NCBI RefSeq assembly: GCF_020080835.1
Contig: NC_058162.1
Span: 15,898,640 to 15,962,639 of the forward strand
Direction: 5' to 3'
Length of the DNA: 64,000 nt
Source: Cotesia glomerata
Lineage: Eukaryota > Arthropoda > Insecta > Hymenoptera > Braconidae
Shown here: positions 23,785 through 35,738 of the stretch, one piece after another
Position numbering within the stretch: position 1 is the stretch's first letter
How the letters are laid out: each line of letters opens with the position of its first letter
Made by a program: the position numbers and the translations under genes
Notes under the pieces: model-generated
Database searches by the model: none
Seen by the model: only the letters and a program-made list of their open reading frames with translations
Told to the model about the DNA's origin: nothing

Positions 23785-26190
23785 TTAATCATCAATATGA
23801 GGAAATAATGAATTAGGTACTTTTGACAGAATTCTAAAATCCTTGATTCGTTGATTTACTCGTTCTATATGAATCCTCACAGAAGCAATGTTGTATGTTT
23901 CGTCAACTTCTTCAGGGGTGAATTGATCTTTGTGGCCAAAAGGAGGCATGATAAAAATAGCATTTTTGTTTTCGATTTGAGTTTTTATTTGGGGAAATCC
24001 TTTGTCAGCAAAAACAACGTCACCAGGTTCAATTAAATCAACCAAACCACAATCGTTTGTAATGAAGCAATCACCAGCACGGCCACCATAACATTTGGAA
24101 ACATAAGTTATAAATCCATCTGGTGCACAACCCACCATAAACTTGACAGTATGATGGTGTTTATATTCAGAATACATTAAGACTTTTTGATTAACTTCTG
24201 GTGGTACTTCAGTGTAAACTTCAGTGCAATCAATTATCACACGCGTGTCTGGGTAATGCCGCTTAAATGTTTCAGGTAGAGATGCACGTATTGTTGATTT
24301 CGATGGCCAAACGATGAAATTCTGTAGCAAAATATTTAACTGCTGTATGTGTTTCACAAATATCCTATGTGCAGTTGTTCTATGAATATTGAAAATGACT
24401 GCCAATGCAGTAAATGATAAACCCGTCTTTAATTTGACTAATGTTATCAGGAAACTAGTTTTTTTGTCTACTTTAGAGGCTTTACAGTCTGGTAACATTG
24501 TTAAAAGCCATGAAAAAATTGCTAATGTCACACCTGTTAAACTGCTCATTGCTTCATCGGTAGTAATTGAAGAGAGTCCATGAAAACCTTGACAAGATTT
24601 ACTAAGGTCTATATTTATTGGATCACAACTCGAATCTTTAACATTTTTTATAATTGGTATTTTAGCTTCACAAATTGTATTTTTTTTTTTTATTGGAATA
24701 TTTACCTGTACTGCAGCCGTGTTTAAATTGTTAAAATAGTTAAGATTGCAAAAAAAATATGCCAAATCTTCATAAGATCCATCTGTGACTATCTCTGTTT
24801 GACAACTTATGCTCCGTTGCACAGGCTTCACCGTAACAGTTTCAACATGAATATCAATCGGATGCTCTTCAACACTACTTGCATGTTCTTCATTACCTTG
24901 CTCCATTACTGTGTCTATCGTATTTTCAATGTTTATGTTATTTCTTTTTTTTTTTCACTCACAATATATTTATTGATGTGGATTGTGTTTATTTCACGAT
25001 TCCTGACTCGTTGAAAACGTTCCAAGGATTGAATATTTCTTTTTACATTTTCACGTCCAGGAAAAATCGAAGGAACATAAGATGGGTGTAAAGGATGCTC
25101 TAATTTTTCATTATTTACAAAATGGGTACTACAAATTCTCGTATATTTATTTGGTACCCAGTCTTTTGGATTTTCTCTGAAATCAAAATAAAAAAAAGTT
25201 TGGAAAGTCCAAAAGTGCACGCCTCATAACGCTCAATCATTTTTTAAGAAAAAAATTAATTGTATAATTAATTAAAAAAAAAAAATTATAATTAAGTAAT
25301 TTCTTACAGAGTATTTTTTATTTTTTTTTTAAATATCGGCGCCCTTTTTTCTTGTCATATGCGCACGCAGTCTAAAAAAATCTAGCTTGATCAAGTGGCT
25401 CCAAAGTTTTCACGTGACAAATAAGAAAAGTTCGTTTGGCTTTGTACGGTTGTATCCGTGAATTTTAATAAAAATTCAATTAAAAAAAAAAATACATAAG
25501 CTAGGCCACTGATATGAAATACGGACCCAGTTCATCGAATTCTTAAACTAATAAAAAAGGTCCGGTCTTGAAATATCAATTTGTTCGGGAGTAATCGTTG
25601 GTACATCCAAAATGGGGTGACATCTGGACGTCCACGTAAAATTTTTTTCAAAACGTTTTTTTTTTTCAAAATAGCAACATGAAATGATTTTAGAAAGTAA
25701 AAGATGGTTTAATTTAAGTGTTTTTCGGTGTACGTCTATTTATATTATTGAATAAGTGTAATATGGTTGTGATAGAGGCATTAAAAGATCACAAAATTGC
25801 TTGAACTTGACGAGTCGAGTATAAAGCACAACCTCACGCGCTTCGCGCTATGAGGCGTGCAATTATTAAAAGGTTAAGTCATAACTATAAGATAAATGGC
25901 ACGAATATTTGGAATTTCATCAATTAAATGATCAATTTTTCCATACGTCGTATTTAAATGTTATAATTTTACTGAATGATGCAGTTCGTTTTTATAAATT
26001 TTAATTAATATTGTACTTACACGTAATTTTTCACTGCATTCATCCACTGTTTACGTTTTAATATTTTCCATGAGGCTCCTAACACGCTCTCAGGAAATTT
26101 ATAAAATTTCACTTCCACACTGAATCCACGTTCTCGGCGTGATGTATTATTACATCCAAGAATACAACAATTTTTTCTCGAAGCTGGCAT
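23785..26190 (-). pseudogene. THAP-DDE transposase (PIF/Harbinger, ISL2EU-like)
   Basis: Exon 1 is 26023-26190, starting MPASRKNCCILGC and holding the first half of a THAP zinc finger (C-x4-C, FYKFP, W). A donor GTGTAAGT follows. Exon 2 starts at 25176 after TTTCAG and supplies RICSTHF, the second half. The reading frame changes in the 12-base T run near 24945, after which the DDE_Tnp_4 transposase continues. It has a helix-turn-helix region (LSFTALAVIFNIHRTTAHRIF) and catalytic motifs IDCTEV (Asp), FADKGF (Asp) and IHIERV (Glu). The end PHIDD is about 30 residues short of typical members. THAP recognises element ends and the DDE domain cuts and joins DNA. The gene is probably inactive because of the frame change and the short C-terminus. 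Confidence 0.8.
25215..25862. mobile_element. MITE inside the THAP intron
   Basis: Left end TGCACGCCTCATAACGC and right end GCGCTATGAGGCGTGCA are inverted copies. The 648 bp between them have no coding capacity. It sits in the 846-bp intron between the two THAP exons (25177-26022), close to the acceptor. A target duplication could not be fixed. Confidence 0.5.
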
Positions 26191-26599
26191 TGTTTAAAAA
26201 AATTCAATATATTTTATTTATAATTATTAAAAAATAAATCACATATGTTTACGTTAAATACATGATCCCAACTGTTTTGGATACTTGCCACTAGTTGGCG
26301 TAAAAGTCTAGAAGCACGGGGTGCCAGAAACTCCACTCAAATTATTTTCATTCGAAAATACAAAATCTACAAAGTCATAAATATCCGAAATGAAAACTAT
26401 TCGAAGTTAACAATATTTAAAATTAATTATAGACAAAAGAATAAAATGAAACAGGCGAAAATTTATTAATGAAATCTAGTCGAGACAACACTAGTCAAAG
26501 AGCGATCTATACGAATGATAAATTGTTCGAAAGTTCTGAAAGTTCATGGTAACTAACTAGATATAGTCTCGTTCTTACCAGCGAAAAATTCTGCGACCT
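26191..26599. other. AT-rich spacer
   Basis: 5' flank of the THAP transposase gene. It probably contains its promoter and the missing end of that element. No motif can be assigned with confidence. Confidence 0.35.
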
Positions 26600-26951
26600 A
26601 CCCTGATAGCCACAGTTTCAGACCAACCAAGTTGGTGTCAGATAGTTGCCACCAACTTAGCGACAACTTGCGGTCAACTTCCGAATTTGTAACTGTTGGC
26701 GCCAAGTTGGCTACAAGTTTCTGAGAAAAAAGAGACCAATCTACTGCCGCAATATGTCGCCAAATTTCTTGAGAAACTTATCGTCAACTTGGTGTGAAAA
26801 AGTTTCAGAGCAACTTTTGCCGACAACTTGGTGACAACTTGGTGAACAAGTTGACACCAACCGAGTTACTTTCCAAGAGTTGCCGCCAAGTTGGTGACAA
26901 GTTGCGGCAGTAGATTGACAGAAAGTTGCGGCCAACTTGGCTATCAGGGTA
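26600..26951. mobile_element. MITE with ACCCTGATAGCC inverted ends
   Basis: Starts ACCCTGATAGCCA and ends TTGGCTATCAGGGT. The interior is almost wholly made of reiterated CCAACTTGG or CAACTTG cores in both orientations (more than 15), giving many potential hairpins. No coding capacity. Confidence 0.75.
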
Positions 26952-28416
26952 TATTGTCAAGTTCAATCGGTATGTCTATTTTTGTATCCACCCTACGGTG
27001 GATTCTTTTTTCGGATATATATCTAGTTCACAAGCTTACTTTACTTAAACAATACATAAAATTCACTCAATTTTCGAAAAACTACACCTGCATTTTTATA
27101 AATTTAGGTTTTATTCATAAAAATTATATTTTAAACAAAAAAAAAACTTTGTTTTATCAATTTAATTTAATATTTATCTATATATATATACGAGGGATTT
27201 CCACCTATGTATTGACTCATCACTATATTTCTGGAACCATCAGGGGTAGAGACGAAATGTAATAGGAATATTTCTTTTGCTGAGTAGAGCCCTGAGGAAA
27301 AGATCTGATAAATTCTTATAAAATATTGAAAATTTCCTATCAGAATCTATAAGTTTAGAAAATATTTATAAGAATCAAAAAATTTTCTGATATAGATTTT
27401 TAACAGAATTTATCAGTACAGAATTAAGTTACTTTAGTATCAGAAATTTCAGGCAACGTTTTTATAAGAATGATTAAGATTTAACCCGTCAGAATATTTT
27501 ATAAGTTAATTCTGTCGAATATTTATGAGTTCGAATGAGAATTTTTATTTTTATCAGGTTATATGAGTTTATTCTTAACACATTTTTTATGAGACTCATT
27601 GAGTATATTGGTATAAGATTATACTTATACAATCTCAATCACAAAAATTTTTCTCTTCAGCAAATAAGATTTAAAAGTTTAAATCAGAATTTTCATGTGA
27701 TGAAAAATCTTATAGAATATTTGAACATATTTATCATTTTTTATAAGACTTTTTAATACACTCTTTTTCACCCAATTCTATAAGAATGAATAAGAAACTT
27801 CAAAGACAAATGCAGATCATTTTCTTATAAATATTTTGAGAGAATAAATGAGAAAATTGTCAATTGAGTTAACTGATAAAAACTCTAAGCATATTTTTCT
27901 ATTTTTTTGTAACTATCAATTTTATCAGATTAATTAAGTTTTATCAAGAGTAATTTTTTCTAATTTTTTTTTGTTTTGAGAGTTGAAAGTTTAATTGGAA
28001 CATTTTTTTTTGATATTCAATCCGATTAATCATTTCTCATATCCCTTTGCTATCTGGAAATTTTAGAAGTTTTTAAAAGTTTACAAAATCATCAGATTGT
28101 TTTAAAAATATAATTCTCAACTTATTCATTTCTTTTCGGAATGATTCCTGAAAGGAATCAACAAGAGAAGGGCACGAACTTAGGAATTTACTTTCAAATG
28201 AAACGTCGTGTAATAATTGTATTCCTCTAGGATGTTTATTCCTTGAATTCGTAACGCGCAATACACAATCAATTCAGAGAAAATGACGTTTGCAAATATA
28301 AACTTAGTGGATATACTAGTAAGGCATCATTCACCGATAAATGAGAAAGAGCCCGATGCCAAATAACAGTTAATTATATAAAGAAATTAAAATTAGATAG
28401 TTATTTTACAACTAGA
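26952..28416. repeat. AT-rich region with reiterated TTCTTATAA motifs
   Basis: Between about 27290 and 27850 motifs such as TTCTTATAA, TATAAGAAT and ATCAGAA recur in both orientations, as in an AT-rich MITE. Clear ends are not visible. The part from about 28270 to 28416 is likely 5' untranslated sequence of the Jockey-type element. No gene is supported. Confidence 0.45.
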
Positions 28417-29364
28417 ATGCTTAGTTACAATAAGCACATTATTAATGCTAATAATCTCAAAGATTTTAATACTATCAAATCCGCCCTTAAAGACAATAAA
28501 ATCCAATTTTACACCAATACTCCTAAAGAGGAGAAAGAACAAATCTATCTTTTAAAAGGACTTGAGGGCAGCTTCAATCCAGAAGTTATTCTCAAGGACC
28601 TCATCAGCTTAAAAATTGAAGAAATCTCTTTCCTAAAAGTCCGCCAATTTAAAACAAAAAAGTCAATTCTTGAAAACAAAATATTACCTATTTTTGCAGT
28701 TCATTTATCAGCGGATAGCAAAGCGAAAAACCTAGAACAGATTTATAACTACGATTTTCAAATTATTCATTGGGACAAATATAAAAACCCTGATGTTGTA
28801 CAATGCTACAACTGTCAAGGCCTAGATCACACATCAAAAAATTGTAACTTACCTTTTAAATACGTCAAATGCGCAGAAACTCATGAAATAGGTAATTGCC
28901 CAATTGATAAATTGAAAAAAGATACTGCCGCTATGGATAACGCTTCTATTAATATTAAGAATAACCTTAAATGCATTCTATGTAAGGAGAATGGTCACCC
29001 CGCGTCATACAGAGGGTGCCCTAACTTCATATCGTTTAAAAACAATCTAAAACAACTACAATTAAGGCAAAAGGCAGAAAGAGAAAAAAAATTAGCTAGC
29101 ATTAACAAAATTATCAATCCCTTGGTATCTTTTAGTGACATTACAAAAAAAAAACATCCCAAACACCCGCCAACCTTATTATTACATCCAACCTCTCTTT
29201 AACCATGAGCTTTTACACATCCCAAACAAAACACCTTCCCAGGTAACAAACCCTGACCTCTCAAAAATTTGCTCTCAAATAAAAACACTATCTAACGCAG
29301 TAACGGCAACAATCGGTCGAGTGAACGACCTATACAATCTTCTAACACTCACCCAAAACCAATA
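28417..29364 (+). pseudogene. Jockey-type ORF1 (Gag-like), one frame change
   Basis: ATG 28417 (MLSYNKHIINANNL). A pre-C2HC region (IYLLKGLEGSFNPEVILKDL, then FAVHLSAD) is followed by zinc knuckles CYNCQGLDHTSKNC, a degenerate second one (KCAETHEIGNC) and CILCKENGHPASYRGC. This order is typical of Jockey-clade ORF1. The frame changes in a 10-A run near 29145, after which the C-terminal part continues to 29364. Copackages element RNA. The ORF1 stop TAA lies directly before the ORF2 ATG. Confidence 0.75.
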
Positions 29365-32300
29365 ATGCATAATCCCGTAATAAAAAATCACAAATATAAA
29401 GAGCTGTCCTTTATTGCACTTAACATAAACTCTCTCATTTCCCATAATAAACGCTACAACTTATCCCAACTCATAAATCATCACAACCCAGACTTCGTAC
29501 TTCTCGGAGAAACAAAATTATCACAAAGATTTAATCCTATTTTCAACAACTACAAATTACTTAGATCAGACAGACCAAATTCTATACAAGGAGGAGGTAC
29601 CGCCATACTTATCCAGGATATACTCAAACATAAACGAGTTTTTCCCAAATGTCTAGTAAATGCCGTATGCATCGAATGTACAGCAATAAAAATTAACATT
29701 ACAGGCAATAAGAAACTGTTCATCCTTTCAATTTATTCAGCAGGAAACTGTAAGAAAGAATTCATAGATGAACTGTCCGCTCTGTTTAATGAACTCAACC
29801 TTGACGACCCAGACACCTTCTATATAATAGCCGGAGACCTAAATGCTAAACATAAAAACTGGAAGAATTTAGTTGAAAATCCCAGAGGTAAATCTCTGCA
29901 CATCTGGTTAAAAGAAAATGAAATAAAATATAAAATTAATTTTTTAGGCCCTGATGTAGCAACGTACCCCGCCAGTGATTCATATCTTGACATATGCCTA
30001 GCTGACAATCGCATCAACTTCATAAAACTGACAAACAATAACCTTAATACTTTACCTTTTGACAGTGATCATAATGCAATTGAATTTGATATTACAATTG
30101 ACAGATTGACGAATTTGGAAACTGAAGAACCCCGTTACGGTCTTAACTTTGCTAAAACTAACTGGACCCGATTTGAAAAATCACTCAACTCTTACAAAAT
30201 CTCTGAACTACCTACAGACAGAAACCTTTCAAAAGACGAAATAGATACAGGGTTGACAAACTTAAACACGGCGATCACTAAAGCAATTAACATAGCAACC
30301 CCTAAAATTATCCCAAAAAATACGACTGACAAATTCGTAAATAACAACACAAAAAAATTACAAAAGCATAAAAATTACATATCATCACACATTCACAAAC
30401 TACAAAAACTCGGAATCAAATCTAATAATTCCCTACTGATATATTACAAAAACATCTTAAAAGAATTAAAAACCAAAATATCCAATGAATTTAACAAGGC
30501 ATCTAACGCATATTGGGAAAAAAAAAAATAAGAAGCATACCTCCTAATGACCCAGTAAAATCACTTCCTCAAATCAATAAGTTATTCAGGAAAAAAGGCA
30601 CCTCCTCCATTGACAATCTAAAAATTCCTATTGACAAACACCATTTACTAAATGCAGCAGATCTAGACATAACCAATTTCAATAAAGATAACAATAATGC
30701 AAGTATCATTACACAACCCTGTGACAAATTAAATTTAATTGGGGCTCACTTTGAGGCAACAAACAACCAAAACATTAACATGGGCAAAGAAGCTCATATA
30801 CGCTTAGTAAACAGAAAAATTGACGAACTTAAAAACAAAATAAATCTCGAAGAACAAACGAACTCTTCTCTGTTACAGTTTTCAAAAAATGTTCCTTCCA
30901 CATACCCCCCAAACAACCCTTTTCCCGACTATTTTACTTCCTTCCCGGAACTCCAAAAAATATTTAGAAAATTAAACAACAAAAAATCCTCCAGCTTTGA
31001 CGGCATACCTAGCTTTATTTTAAAAAACCTTCCCTCTAATATTATATATCTTTTTACAATCCTATTTAACAATGCACTCAATATTTCCTACTTTCCATCT
31101 CAATGGGAAATAGCCAAGGTAGTTGCTTTAAAAAAAAAAGATAAGGACAGTTCTAATCCCTCTAGCTACAGACCCATAAGTCTCCTGCCAAACATAAGCA
31201 AAAAATTTGAAGTAGTAATAAATAAAGCTATACTAAAATTCTGTAAGGTAAATGAAATTTTACCCGACCATCAGTTCGGCTTTCGCCATAAACACTCAAC
31301 AATACATGCCATAAACAAATTCACCTCAGACATATGTAGAGAACTGAATGCTGGTCGATGCGTTGGGTCTTGTTTTATAGATCTAGAAAAAGCCTTTGAT
31401 ACTGTATGGCTAGACGGTTTATTCTTCAAACTTCTCACTTACCACTTCCTACATCACCTCATAAAAATCATATGGAACATGGTACATGGTAGATCTTTCT
31501 GGGTTTCGGACGGTCCAAATCTCTCAACTCTTTCCTTCAAAATATCTAACGGCCTCCAGCAAGGTACAGTAAACTCCCTTCTTCTGTTCAACCTTTATAC
31601 CATTTCATTATTAAAATTGTTCGGACTTAACATAGACGATGATAAAAAAGCTATAGCATTTGCAGATGACTTGCTAGTATACGTCACCGGTAGCAAATCC
31701 TCCGAGATAAACATAAAACTACAAAAGCTCTTCGAAAATATACAATACTACTTTCATACTTGGAAACTCAAAATGAACACTTCTAAATGCGAATCAATTC
31801 TCTTCAGACCCAAACTAAAAAACGCACATGCAGACGTCAAAATAAATTGGAAAAAATTTCAAATTAAAGAAAACGAAAATTCAAATATCATCATCCCACA
31901 CAAAAATGTAGTAAGGTACTTAGGAGTATACCTGGACAATAATTTAAACTTCTACTCACACATTGACACCCAAATTAATAAAGCCAAAAAGCAATTCAAA
32001 AGCCTGTCTAGACTATTCTATTCTAAATTTCTAAACAGAAAGGTCAAAATATTATGTTACCAACTTCTAATCAGACCAATTATTACCTACGGCTGCCCTA
32101 TTTGGTTTAATATTCCACCTAAAGAAATGGAAAAATTAAGAAAATTTGAAAGGCAATGCTTAAGAGCCTGCCTCAACATGTACAAAACACCCGAATCGAA
32201 TTATATAAAATTCTATCACAATCTAACTATACTAAATACAGCAAACATTGGACGTATTGACAACCACATTATCCGTCTTTGCCGCAATCATTTTGCCAAT

Positions 32301-32609
32301 GCATCCTCTTCTACTGAAAATAGTTTAATATCAGGTCCCTTTTACCCACAACCACAATACTTCAATCAAGCAATGACATCGGGGTACACACCTCCCGAAA
32401 TATTCACATACCTGGACAGCCTAGGTCTCATTCAAGACCCTCAGTTCATACCGTTAATATACCACGTCAAAAGAGGCCCAAACGCCAAAGCTATTAATTA
32501 TGACTCAAAAATATTATCAAATACCGACATACAATACTGCACTTCAGTCCCACAAAAAGACAAATTGGTTAATCCCCACAATTGTAAGGAATACTGGTGG
32601 TTTACCTAA
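29365..32609 (+). pseudogene. Jockey-type ORF2: endonuclease and reverse transcriptase
   Basis: ATG 29365. Endonuclease motifs are LNINSL, LGETKL, IAGDLNAKH and FDSDHNAI. The frame changes in a 10-A run near 30521 and the reverse transcriptase follows. Its motifs are KKSSSFDGIPSF, YRPISLLPN, HQFGFRHKHST, CFIDLEKAFDTVW, GLQQGTVNS, catalytic FADD in IAFADDLLVY, and RYLGVYLDNNL. The two halves together give about 1,080 residues, usual for the family. Only one frame change separates it from an intact ORF. Confidence 0.8.
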
Positions 32610-32670
32610 TCTGCTCCTTTTCCTCCTTTATTATTTATTATCTTCTCTTTCTCCCGTTTTCTTTATTTGT

Positions 32671-32758
<88 letters not shown>

Positions 32759-32763
<5 letters not shown>

Positions 32764-33224
32764 TTTGAACTATATATATTTTCTGACTCAGCTCGACAAA
32801 CTAAGTCAGAAAATGGCTAAATTTTTCAAAAGTTGCGCCATGAGGACGGCTGCAATAGTTAGATTTTTATAAAATCTTCTAAAAATGCAATCACTGATGA
32901 GCAGCTAAACCAATACACGAGAGGCTTAATAAAGCCAATGGATTTAGTAAAACAATTTTCCTATTTGACGAACTTTGATGAAGGTAAATATGCAATTAAC
33001 AGTATACACTAGTCACAAAAATTAAAGGATAAAAACAAATTCGAAATTTTTGGGTGGTTTTTAAGAAGCTGTAACTCCGAGGAAAATGATCGAACAGCAA
33101 AAAAAAATTGTAGTTCTGTGTATCTCGTTTTCAAATATTACCATAAACATTTTTTTATTATATTTGGGTCAGTAGCAATCCTGAGGAAACTACCAAAAAA
33201 AAAATTTTCAAAATTTTTCGACGC
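32759..33224. other. Unassigned spacer after the (TA)n tail
   Basis: A short inverted pair (TTTCTGACT and AGTCAGAAA, 32781-32813) is visible. Otherwise nothing is recognised; later bases resemble weakly the start of an HR repeat. Confidence 0.35.
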
Positions 33225-33455
33225 CTAAATTTTTGAGGCTAAAAGCTGATTAGTTTTTGGAATTGATCGGTTCAGCCGTTTAAAAGATATTTAAAAAACG
33301 AATTTTTGAAAATTTTATTTTTGAGATTTCTCAAAATTGATCGACTCAAATTTTGTAAATTTGTATCAGAATTCTAGGGGCAAAGGAACTCTTTAGAACG
33401 CTGCTTATTTTGATCGAATCAGATGATCCGTTCAAAAGTTATAAGAGATTTACAT

Positions 33456-33527
<72 letters not shown>

Positions 33528-33771
33528 GGAAGAAGGAAGGTAGTTAACACCTTAGCCACCAGAAGGAAGAGCAGTAGCTAGATCCTCCCTTCACGAAGTA
33601 ATGCCTGACGGCGGTTTCCATGAGGGATTAGAGGAAAGAAGGAAAAGGGGTTTAGGGTTTAGTGGGTAGCGGCGTTAGTGTCGAGTTTTAGTATGACGTT
33701 GCGTCGAGTCGCCACATATCCAGGCCAAACAGCTATGCCTAGAATCCGTAAAAAGGATTCCCCCCCCTAAA

Positions 33772-33822
<51 letters not shown>

Positions 33823-33990
33823 TACATACATACATACAGACACGGTGATATCACCGCGGAAATAGTCAGGAAAGCTTCCTAGGACCTCAAATCGTCGAGA
33901 TCTGATGAAAACTCGATTTTCGAAAAACGCGGTGAAAACAATAACTTCCTGATTTTTGAAAATTTTCGATTTTCTTAGCGAGAAGTTAAA
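33225..33990 (-). repeat. HR repeat split by LINE fragment H
   Basis: The left part (33225-33461) has AGCTGATTAGTTTTTGGAAT and CCGTTCAAAAGTTATAAG. The right part (33831-33990) has GATATCACCGCGG, CTTCCTAGGACCTC and ends CTTAGCGAGAAGTTAAAA. An (AC)n array at 33462-33524 and a second one after H (33789-33840) show the interrupted microsatellite. Confidence 0.7.
33525..33789 (+). mobile_element. LINE family 2, copy H: 5'-truncated 3' end (265 bp)
   Basis: Matches the 3' untranslated end of copies C, D and E, from GGTAGTTAACACCTTAGCC through CCTAGAATCCGTAAAAAGG to the A-tail. It is flanked by (AC)n on both sides. A short 5'-truncated copy is the usual outcome of incomplete target-primed reverse transcription. 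Confidence 0.85.
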
Positions 33991-34844
33991 AATTTTAAGC
34001 CGAAAGGGAGTATATGAAAAAATAATCGAAATAACTGCTAAAGACTTCAAAAGGTCGAGATCTACCGAAAAATAAATTTTTGGAAATTGAACTAAAAACA
34101 CTATCACAGCCCAATTTTTCGATAAGATAAGAACTTTATTTTTAATTTTTCGATGAATTCCTACGAAATGCGAAAACCTTGAAATTTCAACCGAAATCCC
34201 AATGATCTAATACAAATTTAGCATATACTAGCAATGTACAAATATTTAATTGAAAAATTTAAGTTCTACTGTTTTCAGACTCATAATGTAAAATTTTCAT
34301 CTATAACATCTGGAAATAAATTTATGCTCATAAATTTACTGATGTTATCAAAGTAAAATTTTTGTCGGGTTATAAATAAAAAATACATAATGAGTGTAAT
34401 AAGCCAACGTATGCACAAGTACAAAAAAAGTAAATAAATGAAAAGAAAATTTGCACCAGAATGATAAAAAAATATAACGTAGTTAATTAGTGGATTTTTC
34501 TGAGTGCCTAAAACTTGAGATTCTCGCTTATTTAACACAGAGCACATTGTAATAAGCAAAGAACAACTCGCTGCCCTAAGTTTTCTGAACCGGAGAGAAC
34601 TGTTGAATGGCAACCTTATTTTAATAATAGCTATGAATGTAGTAAGCTTTTCGAGTCTACTGCCATTTCCAGTAAATACATCAACCTAACAGAGACCAAC
34701 AACGTAACAGAAGAATTACCGTCACGTGAAGCTTAAGTAAAACTTGTTTTCCTATTTATCAAAAGTGATGCACAGTTTTACACCATTTACGTAACTTAGA
34801 AAAAAATCGGTATGTATGATTATGCTGCGCTTGTAACTAATAAG
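33991..34844. other. AT-rich stretch, no feature recognised
   Basis: A 110-codon minus-strand frame at 34281-34613 has no recognisable domain and is not supported. The junction with LINE B at about 34845 is abrupt. Confidence 0.35.
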
Positions 34845-35738
34845 TTACCGGAGTTCTGCTATGTCTGTTAACCACCAGTACGCCGGCCTGTGGAAACTCC
34901 TATTTTTCAGTCGCGGCATAGAGGCGTCACATGCGGCAGCAATCTCCTTCATCATATTTAGCGCTGCCTTTTCCGTCTCACTGCAGGTATCCGGAGTCGG
35001 ATTGTTCTGAAGGATAGACCAGCTTCGTGCAAGTGAAGCTCGCAATGCCTCTGGATCAAGCCTTCTGGCATTCCACTTCCGCTTATGAAGGTCGCGTTGT
35101 GAAACCGGAGTAGATGACAATCCAACGTTGAATGTTACAAACTGGTGGTCACTGCCACTGTATTCTTCGGATACAGTCCAGTCTTCGATCATGTTGGCAG
35201 TCCTTGGAGTCGCCAACGAAATGTTGAGGATGGACTCTTGGTACCCTGGTCTTCTAAAGGTCGTGGTGCTCCCGGTGTTCAGCACTATGAGGTCGAGTCT
35301 AGCCGCGACGTCAGCGACCTCGTTACCTCTGGTGTCGGAAAAAGCAGCGCCCCACTCAGTCGATTTAGCTTTGAAGTCTCCGGCTACGATGACTTCGCCG
35401 TTAAACTTAGTGACCGTATCTTCTATATTTGCCAGTTTCTGTCGGAACACACTAATCCCTTCGTTAGGTGAGAGATAGACGCTCATGAAGTAGGTTTTGG
35501 GGGTTTGAATCAAGACAAAACCTGCTCCACTTCCGCTGTTGTTAACGGTAACGTTCTTTGTGTTCACAATCCAAATTGCTGCCGTACCAGTTTTGTCTGC
35601 GAACCATGTTTTATCTTCGATGTTTAGATATTGCTCGCAGATAAAGCAGACGTCGATTTTATCTTCAAAGACACGCTGGCGCAGCAGGTTTTGCGCCAAG
35701 GCGCACCTATTCAGGTTGCCTTGTAGTATGCGTGTCAT
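34845..35738 (-). pseudogene. LINE B ORF2 fragment: endonuclease domain
   Basis: ATG 35738 within the ATGA that ends ORF1. Frame open through QGNLNRCALAQNLL, VIVAGDFKAKS (Asn of the usual DFNAK changed to Lys) and GSDHQF to WWLTDIAELR, where the copy ends. The DFNAK change affects a conserved endonuclease motif. About 88% alike to copy A by eye. Confidence 0.75.

Larger units (their letters stand above)
28417..32758 (+). mobile_element. Jockey-type non-LTR retrotransposon with (TA)n tail
   Basis: Two consecutive ORFs: a Gag with pre-C2HC region and zinc knuckles, then endonuclease plus reverse transcriptase. The copy ends in about 40 TA units (32677-32758) in place of a poly-A tail. The element is nearly full length. 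Its A-richness and codon use differ strongly from the GC-richer R1-clade copies, so it is a distinct lineage. Confidence 0.8.

Noticed and set aside
27535..27756. 73-codon AT-rich frame
   Set aside because: Composition-driven open frame in a MITE-like region.
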